Below are positions 18,993 through 27,750 of a stretch of 64,000 nucleotides of DNA, piece by piece. The notes below the pieces were generated by a model. That model had not been told where the DNA came from, made no database searches, and saw nothing but the letters and a program-made list of their open reading frames with translations. The position numbers and the translations under genes are program-made. How positions within the stretch are numbered: position 1 is the stretch's first letter; every line of letters begins with the position of its first letter. This DNA is from Bacteroidaceae bacterium (GTDB taxonomy: Bacteria > Bacteroidota > Bacteroidia > Bacteroidales > Bacteroidaceae), in NCBI GenBank assembly GCA_024398785.1, contig JAKSIO010000001.1:434001-498000 (forward strand), in the 5' to 3' direction.

Positions 18993-19857
18993 AAACTTTA
19001 TAGTATTCGACCCAGTTGTACCAGTCATGGCCGCCTAAGGTTTCCATGTATTCATACGGGTAGTGGTTGCGGTCAAGGTATCTTCTGTATTTTTTCATGG
19101 TGCCGTAGAATATGTCAGCTTTGCCTATTCCTATAAAGTATTCTTTGGGGGCGTTTTCAAATTGTACCGTTTGTTTGTTTTTCAACGACTTGTAGAACTT
19201 CTGGTAGTATCCGAACGGCTTGAAATTCTTTTTGTATGGAGAAAATAATCCAATATAGTCAAACATTTCAGGCTGGTCTGCCGATATGTAAATTGATTGT
19301 AATCCTCCGATGGAAAGGCCTGCAATAGCGCGGTGCCGCTTGTCAGGAATTGTTCTGTAGCAACTGTCCACAAAATGTACAACGTCGTCAGTAAAGTAAT
19401 GCTCAACAGCGCCATTGACTTCAAATATTGATTCCAATGCTCCTTTTATACGTGAACTGTCACAATCTCTGTCGTTACGGTATTGGTTCATGTTCGGCAT
19501 GACCAGAATGTATTCCCGTGCTTTGTCCTGATTCCACAATTGGTCTGTCAGTTTAAGTATGTTACCTTTTTTTATCCATGATGTTTCATATCCGCGGGCA
19601 CCATGCAACAGGTATAATACCGGATAATGTTTGTCTGTCGAATAATAATCTCCGGGCAGGTAAACTATCATTCTTCTTTGGGTAAGTTTCTTTTCCGAGC
19701 TGCTGTATAAAGTCTCCTCAATTATTCCTTCCGGAGAATATGTGTCATCCGCTATCGGTTCTCCTGCACGGTATATGGGCGAGTTCACGTTTCTGAAGAC
19801 AGAACATGAACAGAATAAAAAAATGAGTGATATTATTGCGGAATGCCTGATTTTCAT
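18973..19857 (-). CDS. CE1-type esterase, lipoprotein
   Basis: 294-residue alpha/beta hydrolase of the esterase-D family. The N terminus is a lipoprotein signal (hydrophobic stretch then LFCSC, lipidation at C18 or C16), so it is probably anchored in the outer membrane. Catalytic features: VLYLLHGARG, nucleophile S182 in AGLSIGG, and a C-terminal histidine, likely H277, in LGGHDWYNW. It probably removes acetyl or feruloyl groups from xylan fragments. It is shorter than the esterase at 14433-15575 and lacks the E-set domain. A TACCTTTG box (19877-19870) lies upstream without a clear -33 partner. Confidence 0.82.
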   Translation of the reverse strand: MKIRHSAIISLIFLFCSCSVFRNVNSPIYRAGEPIADDTYSPEGIIEETLYSSSEKKLTQRRMIVYLPGDYYSTDKHYPVLYLLHGARGYETSWIKKGNILKLTDQLWNQDKAREYILVMPNMNQYRNDRDCDSSRIKGALESIFEVNGAVEHYFTDDVVHFVDSCYRTIPDKRHRAIAGLSIGGLQSIYISADQPEMFDYIGLFSPYKKNFKPFGYYQKFYKSLKNKQTVQFENAPKEYFIGIGKADIFYGTMKKYRRYLDRNHYPYEYMETLGGHDWYNWVEYYKVFMTRCF

Positions 19858-19886
19858 ATGATTTTATGGCAAAGGTACTGATTTTA

Positions 19887-19918
19887 TTTGATTATTCTAA
19901 GATATTGGAGTACCTTTG
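19887..19918 (+). promoter_or_regulatory. Promoter of the GT4 pair
   Basis: TTTG (19887-19890), 20-bp spacer, TACCTTTG (19911-19918). The predicted transcript start is only a few bases before the ATG at 19927, so the mRNA would be nearly leaderless. Confidence 0.75.
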
Positions 19919-19926
19919 CGGCCATT

Positions 19927-21075
19927 ATGAAAATATTGTTTGTATTGAATGCTATGTATGTGAAAGGACAGGGTATATCGCAGTCTGCCTTGATCACATC
20001 AACGTATTTGAAGAGGGCTGGAATTGATGTCAGGGTTCTTACCATGGAGATGCCTGGATCGGATTGTCCCAAGCCTGATTATCCAATGAAAAAATTCCAT
20101 TTTCCATTATTTCAAAAACTTATTGAATCACAAGGTTTCTGTTATGCGTCTTCCCATAGGAAGCAGATCCGTGAAGCCGTAGCTTGGGCTGACGTTATAC
20201 ATGTGATGGAACCCTTTGTTCTGGAAAGAAAAGCTCTGGTGGAAGCAAAAAGACAGGGAAAAGCCTGTGTGGCAACATATCATCTGCATCCTGAAAACAT
20301 TTTGTCAAGTCTGGGGATGGGTAGCTGGAAGTTTGCAAACAATCTGTTGCTGAAATTCTTTGTAAAGTGTTTTTTAAATTGTTGTTCCGATGTCCAATGT
20401 CCGTCCGATAATGTTGTGAAACGTTTGAATAATTTCGGATTCAATGGCTCTGCACATAGAATTTCCAACGGAATTGAAATTGAAGATAATATTGTTCCTG
20501 CTGTTCCACAGACAGATCCGTATATTGTTGTCTGTGTGGGACGTTTTTCTTTGGAAAAAGACCAGCAGACTCTTATCAAGGCTATGCCGTTGTGCAGACA
20601 TAAGGATGAAATCCAGTTTGTTTTTGCCGGTAAGGGACCAAAACAGGCTGAATATGAAAGAACTACAAACAAATATTTTACATCTGGCATTTTAAAATAC
20701 AAACCCCAGTACAGATTCTGTTCAAAATCGGAATTAAAGGAACTTGTCAGAAAATCATATCTGGCAATACATTGTGCCACAATAGAGGTGGAGGGCTTGT
20801 CAATAATGGATGCGGCTTGCCAGGGTACAATCCCAGTTGTTGCCGACTGCTCAATAAGTGCTGCATCGCAGTTTACGCTTTCTCCCGAAAGCCGTTTCAC
20901 AGTCCGTGACGCAAAAACACTTGCCGAAAGAATAGACTGGTGGATAGAACATCCGACCGAGCGCAAGGAAATGTCTTCACGCTATATTGGAGAGATGAAA
21001 AAATATGATATAAACAAATCTATAGCCCAGTTGATAGACATGTATCAGCTGGCTTTCAATAAAAACAGGCAATGA
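19927..21075 (+). CDS. GT4-family glycosyltransferase (first of a tandem pair)
   Basis: 382-residue GT-B fold retaining glycosyltransferase. The N-terminal domain starts MKILFVLNAMYVKGQG. The C-terminal nucleotide-sugar domain has YIVVCVGRFSLEKDQQTLIKA and the E-x7-E region EVEGLSIMDAACQG. No signal peptide or membrane span is seen. ATG at 19927 is chosen because it follows the promoter and gives the family start. It overlaps the next GT by 4 bp (ATGA), so translation is coupled. Donor and acceptor are unknown; there are no Wzx/Wzy or other capsule genes beside it, so a two-step glycolipid modification is as likely as polysaccharide assembly. Confidence 0.85.
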   Translation: MKILFVLNAMYVKGQGISQSALITSTYLKRAGIDVRVLTMEMPGSDCPKPDYPMKKFHFPLFQKLIESQGFCYASSHRKQIREAVAWADVIHVMEPFVLERKALVEAKRQGKACVATYHLHPENILSSLGMGSWKFANNLLLKFFVKCFLNCCSDVQCPSDNVVKRLNNFGFNGSAHRISNGIEIEDNIVPAVPQTDPYIVVCVGRFSLEKDQQTLIKAMPLCRHKDEIQFVFAGKGPKQAEYERTTNKYFTSGILKYKPQYRFCSKSELKELVRKSYLAIHCATIEVEGLSIMDAACQGTIPVVADCSISAASQFTLSPESRFTVRDAKTLAERIDWWIEHPTERKEMSSRYIGEMKKYDINKSIAQLIDMYQLAFNKNRQ

Positions 21076-22217
21076 AGGTATTGTTTGTTGGAAATTCCCT
21101 TTACTATAACGGAAACGGTTTGGCTAAATCCGCCCGTGTTACAATGGAACGTCTTAGAGGGGCAGGAATGGAGGTGCGCAGTCTTTCTATGGCGGGCGAT
21201 GAAAATATGCCCAAACCTGACTATGTTATGCCAATGTACCATTTCCCGATTTTTCAGAAACTGGTTGTTTCCCACAGTTATTATTTTGCGGCTTCAAATA
21301 TGGATCAGATACGTGAAGCTGTAGCTTGGGCCGATATAATCCACATGGAAGAACCCTTTGTTCTGGAACATAAGGTGGGAAAGGAGGCAAGGCGTCAGGG
21401 AAAAGCCTGTGTGGGAACATATCATGTGCACACAGACAATATTACCCGCGATTTAGGAATGCGCGGCTGGAAATTGCCTGCAAATCTGCTGTTGAGAAAT
21501 TTCATCTACTACGGATATAACTATTGCAGTGATCTGCAATGCCCTTCACAGAATGCAATGGAACGTTTCTCCGGTTATGGTTATAAAGGAGATATGTACT
21601 GCATTTCCAACGGAATTGAACTGGAAGAAAATGTTACGGTATCAGAGCCGCAGACCGATCCGTATCTTATTGTTTGCATAGGCCGTTTTACAAATGACAA
21701 GTCAACGCACACTCTGCTTGAGGCAATGCAGTACTGTCGTCACAGGTCACAGATTCAGCTGTTTTTTGCCGGTAAAGGGGAAAATGAAGCGAAACTGAAG
21801 CGTATGGCAGCCAAACTTGTCCGCAAAGGTGTTATCAGGTACGAACCTGAATTTGAGTTCTGTTCAAAATCAAAATTGCGTGAACTTGCCCGCAAAGCAT
21901 ACCTTGCAGTGCATTGTGCTGTTGTAGAAGTTGAAGGACTTTCCATTATGGAAGCAGTAAGTCAGGGAACAGTTCCTGTTGTTGCTGAAGGACCGCTTAC
22001 TGCGGCTCCGCAGTTTACCCTGTCACCCGAAAGCCGTTTCCCGGTTCAGAACGCCAAAGCACTTGCAGAAAGAATAGACTGGTGGATAGAGCATCCTGAG
22101 AAACGTATGGAATACGCTCCTAAGTATATTGAAGCCATGAAACAATACGATGTGCACAACTCAATCAGTCAACTGATAGAGATGTACAAGAAGGCAATAG
22201 ACAAGGTTAAAAAATAA
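21072..22217 (+). CDS. GT4-family glycosyltransferase (second of a tandem pair)
   Basis: 381 residues, a clear paralogue of the gene before it. The last 60 residues are nearly superposable (SPESRF, AERIDWWIEHP, SIxQLIxMY), and both share REAVAWAD and RQGKAC in the N-terminal domain. GT-B fold with YLIVCIGRFTNDKS and EVEGLSIMEAVSQG. It arose by tandem duplication and is translationally coupled to the first. The two probably act one after the other or on related acceptors. Its stop codon abuts the stop of the convergent ABC-F gene with no base between. Confidence 0.85.
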   Translation: MKVLFVGNSLYYNGNGLAKSARVTMERLRGAGMEVRSLSMAGDENMPKPDYVMPMYHFPIFQKLVVSHSYYFAASNMDQIREAVAWADIIHMEEPFVLEHKVGKEARRQGKACVGTYHVHTDNITRDLGMRGWKLPANLLLRNFIYYGYNYCSDLQCPSQNAMERFSGYGYKGDMYCISNGIELEENVTVSEPQTDPYLIVCIGRFTNDKSTHTLLEAMQYCRHRSQIQLFFAGKGENEAKLKRMAAKLVRKGVIRYEPEFEFCSKSKLRELARKAYLAVHCAVVEVEGLSIMEAVSQGTVPVVAEGPLTAAPQFTLSPESRFPVQNAKALAERIDWWIEHPEKRMEYAPKYIEAMKQYDVHNSISQLIEMYKKAIDKVKK

Positions 22218-23987
22218 TCAGGATTTTTCGCTCAGTTCCAGCCAGCGTTCTTCTTTTCTGTCAAGTTCTTCCAGAACTTTCTTATATCGGTCCGATGCCG
22301 CCTGCAACTGGTCAAACGGCATAGTGCCGCTATTCATGCTGTTTGTCAATGACTCCTTTTCAGCTTCAAGTGCTGCTATATCAGACTCCAGCTGTTCAAA
22401 TTCGCGTTTTTCCTTGAACGTCATTTTCTGTCTGTCAGCCTTGACTGCAACACTCTGTGTCCGGGTGTCTTGCTTTGTCTGCGAACCGCGTTCCAGACTT
22501 TTCTGTTCAGCATTGTAGTCTTTCATGAAAGAGCGGTATTCCGTGTAACCGCCAATAAAGTCTTTTACAACACCGTTTCCGCAGAATATGAGCAGATGGT
22601 CTGCCAGACGGTCAAGGAAATGGCGGTCATGCGATACTATGACAAGCGTACCTTTGAATTCCAGAAGATATTCTTCAAGTACGTTCAAAGTAACTATATC
22701 AAGATCGTTTGTGGGCTCGTCAAGAATAAGTACGTTGGGCTGCTGCATCAGAACTGTCAAAAGATAGAGCCTGCGCTTTTCTCCGCCGGACAGTTTCTCA
22801 ATCCGGTTGTTGAACATGTCGTGGCTGAACAGGAAACGGTTCAGCAGGTGAGTGTCGCTTACCGTTTCCAGTACTGTCTGCGTAGGCTTGAACTCAATTC
22901 CGGTCTGTTTGTAATAACCTATTCTGACAGATTCTCCGGTTTCAAAACTGCCGCTTACGGCATCGGCAGGCAATTCTCCGCTGAGAAGTTTGAGGAATGT
23001 GGATTTTCCTATACCGTTGCTGCCTACAATACCAACCCTTTCTCCACGGCAGAAGTTGTATGAAAAATCAGATAGCAGACACTTTCCTGAAAGATTTATT
23101 CCAACACTGTGGGCGTCAAAAACCTTGTTTCCCAGATGCACTTTTGAAGAGGGTACATTGTCCATATCAACCTGACGCTGCAGATAGACCTGCTGGCTGC
23201 GTTCCTGCAATGCGTAGAAAGCATCTTTTCTGTACTTGGCCTTGCCTGTGCGTGCACATGGAGTGGCATGCATCCATTCCAGTTCGCGGCGCAGGATATT
23301 GCGAACCTTGTCCGTCTCTGCATTGTAGTTTTCTATACGGTCCTGGCGTTTTTGCAGATAGTTCTCGTAATCGCCTTTGTATGTGTACAGGGCACCGTGA
23401 TCCATCTCTATTATTGTGTTGCATACACGCTCAAGAAAGTAACGGTCATGAGTGACCATAAGCAGTGTAAGGCGGCTCTTGCTCAGATAACCCTCAAGAA
23501 ACTCTATTGCATCAAGGTCCAGATGGTTGGTGGGCTCGTCCATAATGTAGAAATCGGCATCGGTGGCAAGCATGGCTGTAAGTGCCACACGCTTTACCTC
23601 TCCGCCCGACAGTTCTTTCATTTTTGACTCAGGAGCTATGCCGAAACCTGTCAGAAATTTGTTTACATTAAGATCAAATGCCTGTTTCTGGTCAGGGTCC
23701 ATAACTGGGGCAGTTGTCTGAATCTGTTCAAGTACTGTATATTCAGGCTCAAAACAGTAATCCTGCTCCAGAAAACTTATACGGATGTCTTTTATGAATG
23801 TTATTTTGCCTCCTGAATCAGACTTGTCTTTGCCTGCAAGGATTCTGAGAAGCGATGTCTTACCGGTGCCGTTGGGTGCAACAAGTGCAATTTTATCACC
23901 CTGATTAATGTTGAACCCTATATTCTGGAACAGAATCTTGGGACCGTATGATTTTGATATGTTTTCTATCTGGAGGTAACTTGCCAT
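22218..23987 (-). CDS. ABC-F family ATPase (Uup-like)
   Basis: 589 residues with two ABC ATPase domains in one chain and no membrane span. Walker A motifs are APNGTGKTS and GSNGIGKST, the signature motifs are ELSGGEVKR and KLSGGEKRR, and Walker B regions are YIMDEPTNHLDLD and LILDEPTNDLDIV. The second domain is followed by a charged coiled-coil tail (about 520-589), as in Uup. ABC-F proteins act on ribosomes, and Uup also binds branched DNA. It starts 7 bp after the stop of the Feo-associated small protein, so it lies at the end of the feo operon. Confidence 0.9.
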   Translation of the reverse strand: MASYLQIENISKSYGPKILFQNIGFNINQGDKIALVAPNGTGKTSLLRILAGKDKSDSGGKITFIKDIRISFLEQDYCFEPEYTVLEQIQTTAPVMDPDQKQAFDLNVNKFLTGFGIAPESKMKELSGGEVKRVALTAMLATDADFYIMDEPTNHLDLDAIEFLEGYLSKSRLTLLMVTHDRYFLERVCNTIIEMDHGALYTYKGDYENYLQKRQDRIENYNAETDKVRNILRRELEWMHATPCARTGKAKYRKDAFYALQERSQQVYLQRQVDMDNVPSSKVHLGNKVFDAHSVGINLSGKCLLSDFSYNFCRGERVGIVGSNGIGKSTFLKLLSGELPADAVSGSFETGESVRIGYYKQTGIEFKPTQTVLETVSDTHLLNRFLFSHDMFNNRIEKLSGGEKRRLYLLTVLMQQPNVLILDEPTNDLDIVTLNVLEEYLLEFKGTLVIVSHDRHFLDRLADHLLIFCGNGVVKDFIGGYTEYRSFMKDYNAEQKSLERGSQTKQDTRTQSVAVKADRQKMTFKEKREFEQLESDIAALEAEKESLTNSMNSGTMPFDQLQAASDRYKKVLEELDRKEERWLELSEKS

Positions 23988-23994
23988 GCTCCGC

Positions 23995-24150
23995 TTATGC
24001 TTTTTGTTGATTGTGACAGACTGCTTTCAGACTGCAACCTGAACATGAATCTGCAGAAGTACATGTGCGGCGGCATCGGCAAATATATATTACAACAGCC
24101 ACAACGGCAAGAATAATTACGCTCAGCACGATTATGGTTGCCGCATTCAT
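23995..24150 (-). CDS. FeoB-associated Cys-rich membrane protein
   Basis: 51 residues: one N-terminal membrane span (MNAATIIVLSVIILAVVAVV) then a cytoplasmic Cys-rich tail (CRCRRTC, SCSGCSLKAVC). This is the pattern of the small proteins that accompany FeoB in many Bacteroidetes and Firmicutes. The ATG at 24150 overlaps the feoB stop as ATGA, so translation is coupled; longer in-frame starts inside feoB are unlikely. It probably assists Fe(II) uptake or senses iron. Confidence 0.85.
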   Translation of the reverse strand: MNAATIIVLSVIILAVVAVVIYICRCRRTCTSADSCSGCSLKAVCHNQQKA

Positions 24151-26507
24151 AAAATCCACAATGTAATAAGGTATCCTATTTCTGCCATAATCCATGCTAC
24201 GGCACATTGGAATATTACCACAGCCAAAGCCCAGAATCTGCCCAATTCACGGCGTATTGCGGCAATTGCTGCAACGCATGGGGTGTAGAGAAGACAGAAA
24301 ATAATCATAGGTACGGCAGTGGCTATTGTCAGTGCGCTGCCAACTCCCAGAACCTGCATTGTAGAAACTACATTCTCCTTGGCCATGAATCCTGATACAA
24401 GCGATGTCACTATACGCCAGTCGTCAAGTCCCATAGGTTTGAATATGGGTGCAACCAGTCCGGAAATGGCTGCCAGCATACTGTCCGCACTGTTCTGGAC
24501 ATAAACCAGACGGAACGAGAACGATTCCAGAAACCAGATTATGAGTGTAGCAAGGAATATTACAGTAAAAGCCCTTTGTACAAAGTCTTTGGTCTTGTCC
24601 CAAAGCAGGTGACTTACGTTTGACAGGGTAGGGATACGGTAAACCGGCAATTCCATGACAAACGGTGCCGGTTCGTATCTCTTGCCTATGTATTTCTTTG
24701 CTACGGCAACAAGTACTCCGGTGAATATTCCCAGCAGGTATATCAGCGCCAGTACCAGTCCTCCGTGGCCGGGAAAGAATGCGCTGGTAAAGAATGCGTA
24801 TATTGGAAGCTTGGCTGAACAGCTCATGAATGGGGTCAGAAGAATGGTTGTCTTACGGTCATGTGCTGAAGGCAGTGTACGTGCTGCCATAACTCCAGGC
24901 ACGGTACAACCGAATCCTATGAGCATCGGCACTATTGAGCGTCCTGACAAGCCTATGTGACGCAGCAGTTTGTCGCTCACAAATGCAATGCGTGCCATGT
25001 ATCCGCTGTCTTCAAGCATGGAAAGAAAGAAGAACAGGACAATTACTATGGGAACGAAACTCAGTACGGTGCCCACACCGCCGAATATGGCATCGGATAC
25101 AAGAGAACGGACAGGTTCAGCCACCTGCCATCTGACAAAGGCGGCATCGACAATTGAACCAAGGGCAGATATCCCGTTTGCCAACAGATCCTGCAGCCCG
25201 GCGCCGATTACATCGATGGTAAGCCATATAATCAGTACAAGAATTGCTATGAAAGCAGGTATGGCAGTCCATCTGCCTGTAAGTACACGGTCTATTCTGT
25301 TGCTGCGTTGGTGTTCTTTTGATTCTTTAGGTTTGATAACGGTTGCGCCGCACAGTTTGTTGATGAAATCAAAGCGCATTTCAGCCATGGCGGCATGACG
25401 GTCCAGACCGCGGTGCTGTTCCATCTCACAGACAATGTCCTCCAGCATTTCATTTTCTTTACTGTCAAGATTGAGCTTTTCAAGAATCTCTTTGTCTCCT
25501 TCAACAAGACGGCTTGCTGCAAAGCGGACGGGCATTCCAACGGCCTGTGTGTGGTCTTCAATCAGGTGCATTATACTGTGCAGACCGCGGTGAATGGCTC
25601 CTCCGTGATCATCCTTGCCGCAAAAGTCCTGACGCTGCGGTGCTTCCTGGTAACGGGCAATGTGCATGGCGTGGTCAATGAGTTCGTCAATACCGCGCCC
25701 TTTGGCTGCTGCAATGGGAACAATAGGCAGCCCCATAAGCTGCTCCATCTTATTGATACGAATGTTGCCACCGTTGCGGTCCATTTCGTCCATCATGTTG
25801 AGCGCCAGCACAATAGGTATTTCAAGTTCCATAAGCTGCACTGTAAGATACAGATTGCGCTCAATGTTGTTGGCATCGATTATATTTATTATTGCATGCG
25901 GCTTTTCATGCAGAATGAAATTACGTGCAACAAGTTCTTCGGCTGTGTAGGTTGAAAGGGAATATATACCCGGAAGGTCTGTAACAATAGTGTCAGGATG
26001 ACCTTTTATCTGTCCGTCTTTGCGGTCAACCGTTACACCCGGAAAGTTTCCTACATGCTGGTTCGATCCTGTCAGGGCGTTGAACAGCGTGGTTTTTCCT
26101 GCATTTGGTTGCCCAAGTAGTGCAAAACGCAGAGTGGTATCTGCAGGAAGCGGATTTTCATGCTCTTTTGAGTGATATTTACCCTCTTCACCATATCCCG
26201 GGTGGGCGTTATGCTCGTGCAGTGAAAGGTTGTATCCGGTATCGTCAAGCTGTTCCTTGGTTACAGGACAGGGTTCAACCATATCAGTGTTGACTATGAT
26301 ATTTTCCGCCTGAGCCTGTCTCAGCGTCAGCGAATAGCCGTTTACCATTATTTCAATGGGGTCGCCCATAGGAGCACGTTTGATTATGCTTACTGCAGCC
26401 CCAGGTATTATACCCATGTCCAGCAGATGCTGGCGCAGATTTCCCAGTTCCTGGTTGATGCTTTGAATTACTGCCGATGTACCAATTTGCAACTCTTTGA
26501 GTGTCAT
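24147..26507 (-). CDS. feoB: Ferrous iron transporter FeoAB fusion
   Basis: Inner-membrane Fe(II) transporter of 786 residues with a FeoA domain fused in front. Order: FeoA SH3-like domain (1-75, MTLKELQIGTSAV, LLDMGIIPGAAV), linker, GTPase domain with G1 GQPNAGKTT, G2 GNFPGVTVDRK, G3 DLPGIYSLS and G4 NMMDE, helical domain, then a membrane region with the two Gate segments (SCSAKLPIYAF). FeoA-FeoB fusions are common in Bacteroidetes. The ATG at 26507 begins the FeoA fold; the in-frame extension upstream (to 26645) lacks domain character. It heads the operon feoAB, Cys-rich partner, ABC-F ATPase. Confidence 0.93.
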   Translation of the reverse strand: MTLKELQIGTSAVIQSINQELGNLRQHLLDMGIIPGAAVSIIKRAPMGDPIEIMVNGYSLTLRQAQAENIIVNTDMVEPCPVTKEQLDDTGYNLSLHEHNAHPGYGEEGKYHSKEHENPLPADTTLRFALLGQPNAGKTTLFNALTGSNQHVGNFPGVTVDRKDGQIKGHPDTIVTDLPGIYSLSTYTAEELVARNFILHEKPHAIINIIDANNIERNLYLTVQLMELEIPIVLALNMMDEMDRNGGNIRINKMEQLMGLPIVPIAAAKGRGIDELIDHAMHIARYQEAPQRQDFCGKDDHGGAIHRGLHSIMHLIEDHTQAVGMPVRFAASRLVEGDKEILEKLNLDSKENEMLEDIVCEMEQHRGLDRHAAMAEMRFDFINKLCGATVIKPKESKEHQRSNRIDRVLTGRWTAIPAFIAILVLIIWLTIDVIGAGLQDLLANGISALGSIVDAAFVRWQVAEPVRSLVSDAIFGGVGTVLSFVPIVIVLFFFLSMLEDSGYMARIAFVSDKLLRHIGLSGRSIVPMLIGFGCTVPGVMAARTLPSAHDRKTTILLTPFMSCSAKLPIYAFFTSAFFPGHGGLVLALIYLLGIFTGVLVAVAKKYIGKRYEPAPFVMELPVYRIPTLSNVSHLLWDKTKDFVQRAFTVIFLATLIIWFLESFSFRLVYVQNSADSMLAAISGLVAPIFKPMGLDDWRIVTSLVSGFMAKENVVSTMQVLGVGSALTIATAVPMIIFCLLYTPCVAAIAAIRRELGRFWALAVVIFQCAVAWIMAEIGYLITLWIL

Positions 26508-26643
26508 ATATACATATGTGCTTATCTGTGCAAATGTCGCTTTTTTAGATGAACGGTCAAAATAATTTGTATAAAATGTAACACAATATCGAAATAAATA
26601 CTTAACTTCGCTAATTGTAAACGTGAATAAAATAAATTTTAAC

Positions 26644-26781
26644 ATGAAACAATTGACTAAAACTGCTTATGAAACACCTCAAATAAAGGTTTTTCAAGTA
26701 AATTCCGAACGTGGTTTTGCTGCTTCAAGTAAATCTTACATGTCAGCTCCAAGCCTTGATTGGACTAAAGATGCATTCTAA
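26644..26781 (+). CDS. Small peptide of 45 residues upstream of a fimbrillin-like lipoprotein
   Basis: The ORF runs from ATG 26644 to TAA 26781. It starts MKQLTKTAYETPQIKVFQVN, continues SERGFAASS, and ends LDWTKDAF. No signal peptide or membrane span. Small genes with a start of this style (K-rich, then TPxIxV, then a Ser/Gly-rich tail) recur beside surface lipoprotein genes in Bacteroidales; this is recollection, not a search result. It lies 33 bp before the lipoprotein gene on the same strand, so both probably share a transcript. Function unknown. Confidence 0.65.
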   Translation: MKQLTKTAYETPQIKVFQVNSERGFAASSKSYMSAPSLDWTKDAF

Positions 26782-26814
26782 ATCATTATTTTTTTAATTC
26801 TAACATTGTTTTGT

Positions 26815-27672
26815 ATGAAAAAGTTTTCTTTACTGACTATATTCTGCACAGTAGCATTGGTTTTTGCTGCGTGTTCCAAAGAATCAGATTTTGATCCGTA
26901 CGGCGAACGTACAGTTGTTATTTCTGCTGGTATTCCCGGTGCCGACTGTGATTCCAAGGTTTATTTGGATATGCCAACTTTTGGTAATGCACTGCAACCG
27001 TATTGGTCTGCAGATGATTCGTTGATAGTATACAGCGTAGATCAGGGCAAATCCTATGCTACTCCTCACTACCTTACACTGGATAAAGGTGCAGGAGATA
27101 GATATGCTACTTTCAAAGGTACAATAAGCGGTAAGATTGAACAAATCTACTCTTTTTCAAAGTCTTTGATCAAAAATCAAAATACATCTGTAACTGATGT
27201 ATCCCATCAGGTTTACAGTTCTGAAAAATTTCCGCACTTTTTTGTGAAATTTTCACCTGATAATGTTGATTACGTAGAATTGACTCATGACAATACAGCA
27301 TATATTGGAATCAAACTGAAAGGCGACAACTCTATAAAGATTGATACGATTACTGTAAACGTTAAACTCACCAGCGATGCAGCAACTCCTTCTCCGTTTA
27401 TTCTGGATTGTGTCAAGGCCGGCAACGGTGTTGCTTTAAGTTCTGATGGAGTTCCGTTCTATATTGTAATACGTTCCATTAACGAACGTAATCCTATAAC
27501 AGGAGATACAGAAATCAGTAGTATTGTTATCAAGACATCTGACAAGCAGACAATGACTATTGTTTTACCTGAAGACAAGAATTCGTTACAGGAAATGTAC
27601 GGAAAATCATTAACTACGATTTCCGGTCAGATATTCTATTCTGAAAAGGATTTTGTGGCAGATGCTATTTGA
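26815..27672 (+). CDS. Fimbrillin-like surface lipoprotein
   Basis: 285 residues with a lipoprotein signal (LVFAAC, lipidation at about C20) and a fimbrillin/Mfa-type beta-sandwich start (YWSADDSLIVYSV, then ATFKGTISG). This matches the FimA/Mfa-like superfamily used as pilus subunits or surface anchors in Bacteroidales. No tip or anchor genes lie beside it, so it may act as a lone surface protein. ATG at 26815 gives the cleanest signal. A terminator follows 23 bp after the stop. Confidence 0.7.
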   Translation: MKKFSLLTIFCTVALVFAACSKESDFDPYGERTVVISAGIPGADCDSKVYLDMPTFGNALQPYWSADDSLIVYSVDQGKSYATPHYLTLDKGAGDRYATFKGTISGKIEQIYSFSKSLIKNQNTSVTDVSHQVYSSEKFPHFFVKFSPDNVDYVELTHDNTAYIGIKLKGDNSIKIDTITVNVKLTSDAATPSPFILDCVKAGNGVALSSDGVPFYIVIRSINERNPITGDTEISSIVIKTSDKQTMTIVLPEDKNSLQEMYGKSLTTISGQIFYSEKDFVADAI

Positions 27673-27694
27673 TTATTGCTTTGTGAAATAAAAA

Positions 27695-27718
27695 AAACCG
27701 GTGCACCAGCATCGGTTT
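27695..27718. terminator. Bidirectional intrinsic terminator
   Basis: Ten-pair stem AAACCGGTGC / GCATCGGTTT (one G-U) with an ACCA loop. A-run on the left and T-run on the right. It separates the fimbrillin-like gene from the convergent lipocalin-like gene. Confidence 0.88.
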
Positions 27719-27750
27719 TTTTATTTCTGACAATGATTTGCTGATAAAGG

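Noticed and set aside
26508..26645. N-terminal extension of FeoAB
   Set aside because: The frame is open but the 46 extra residues do not resemble a domain or signal, and the FeoA fold begins at the ATG at 26507.
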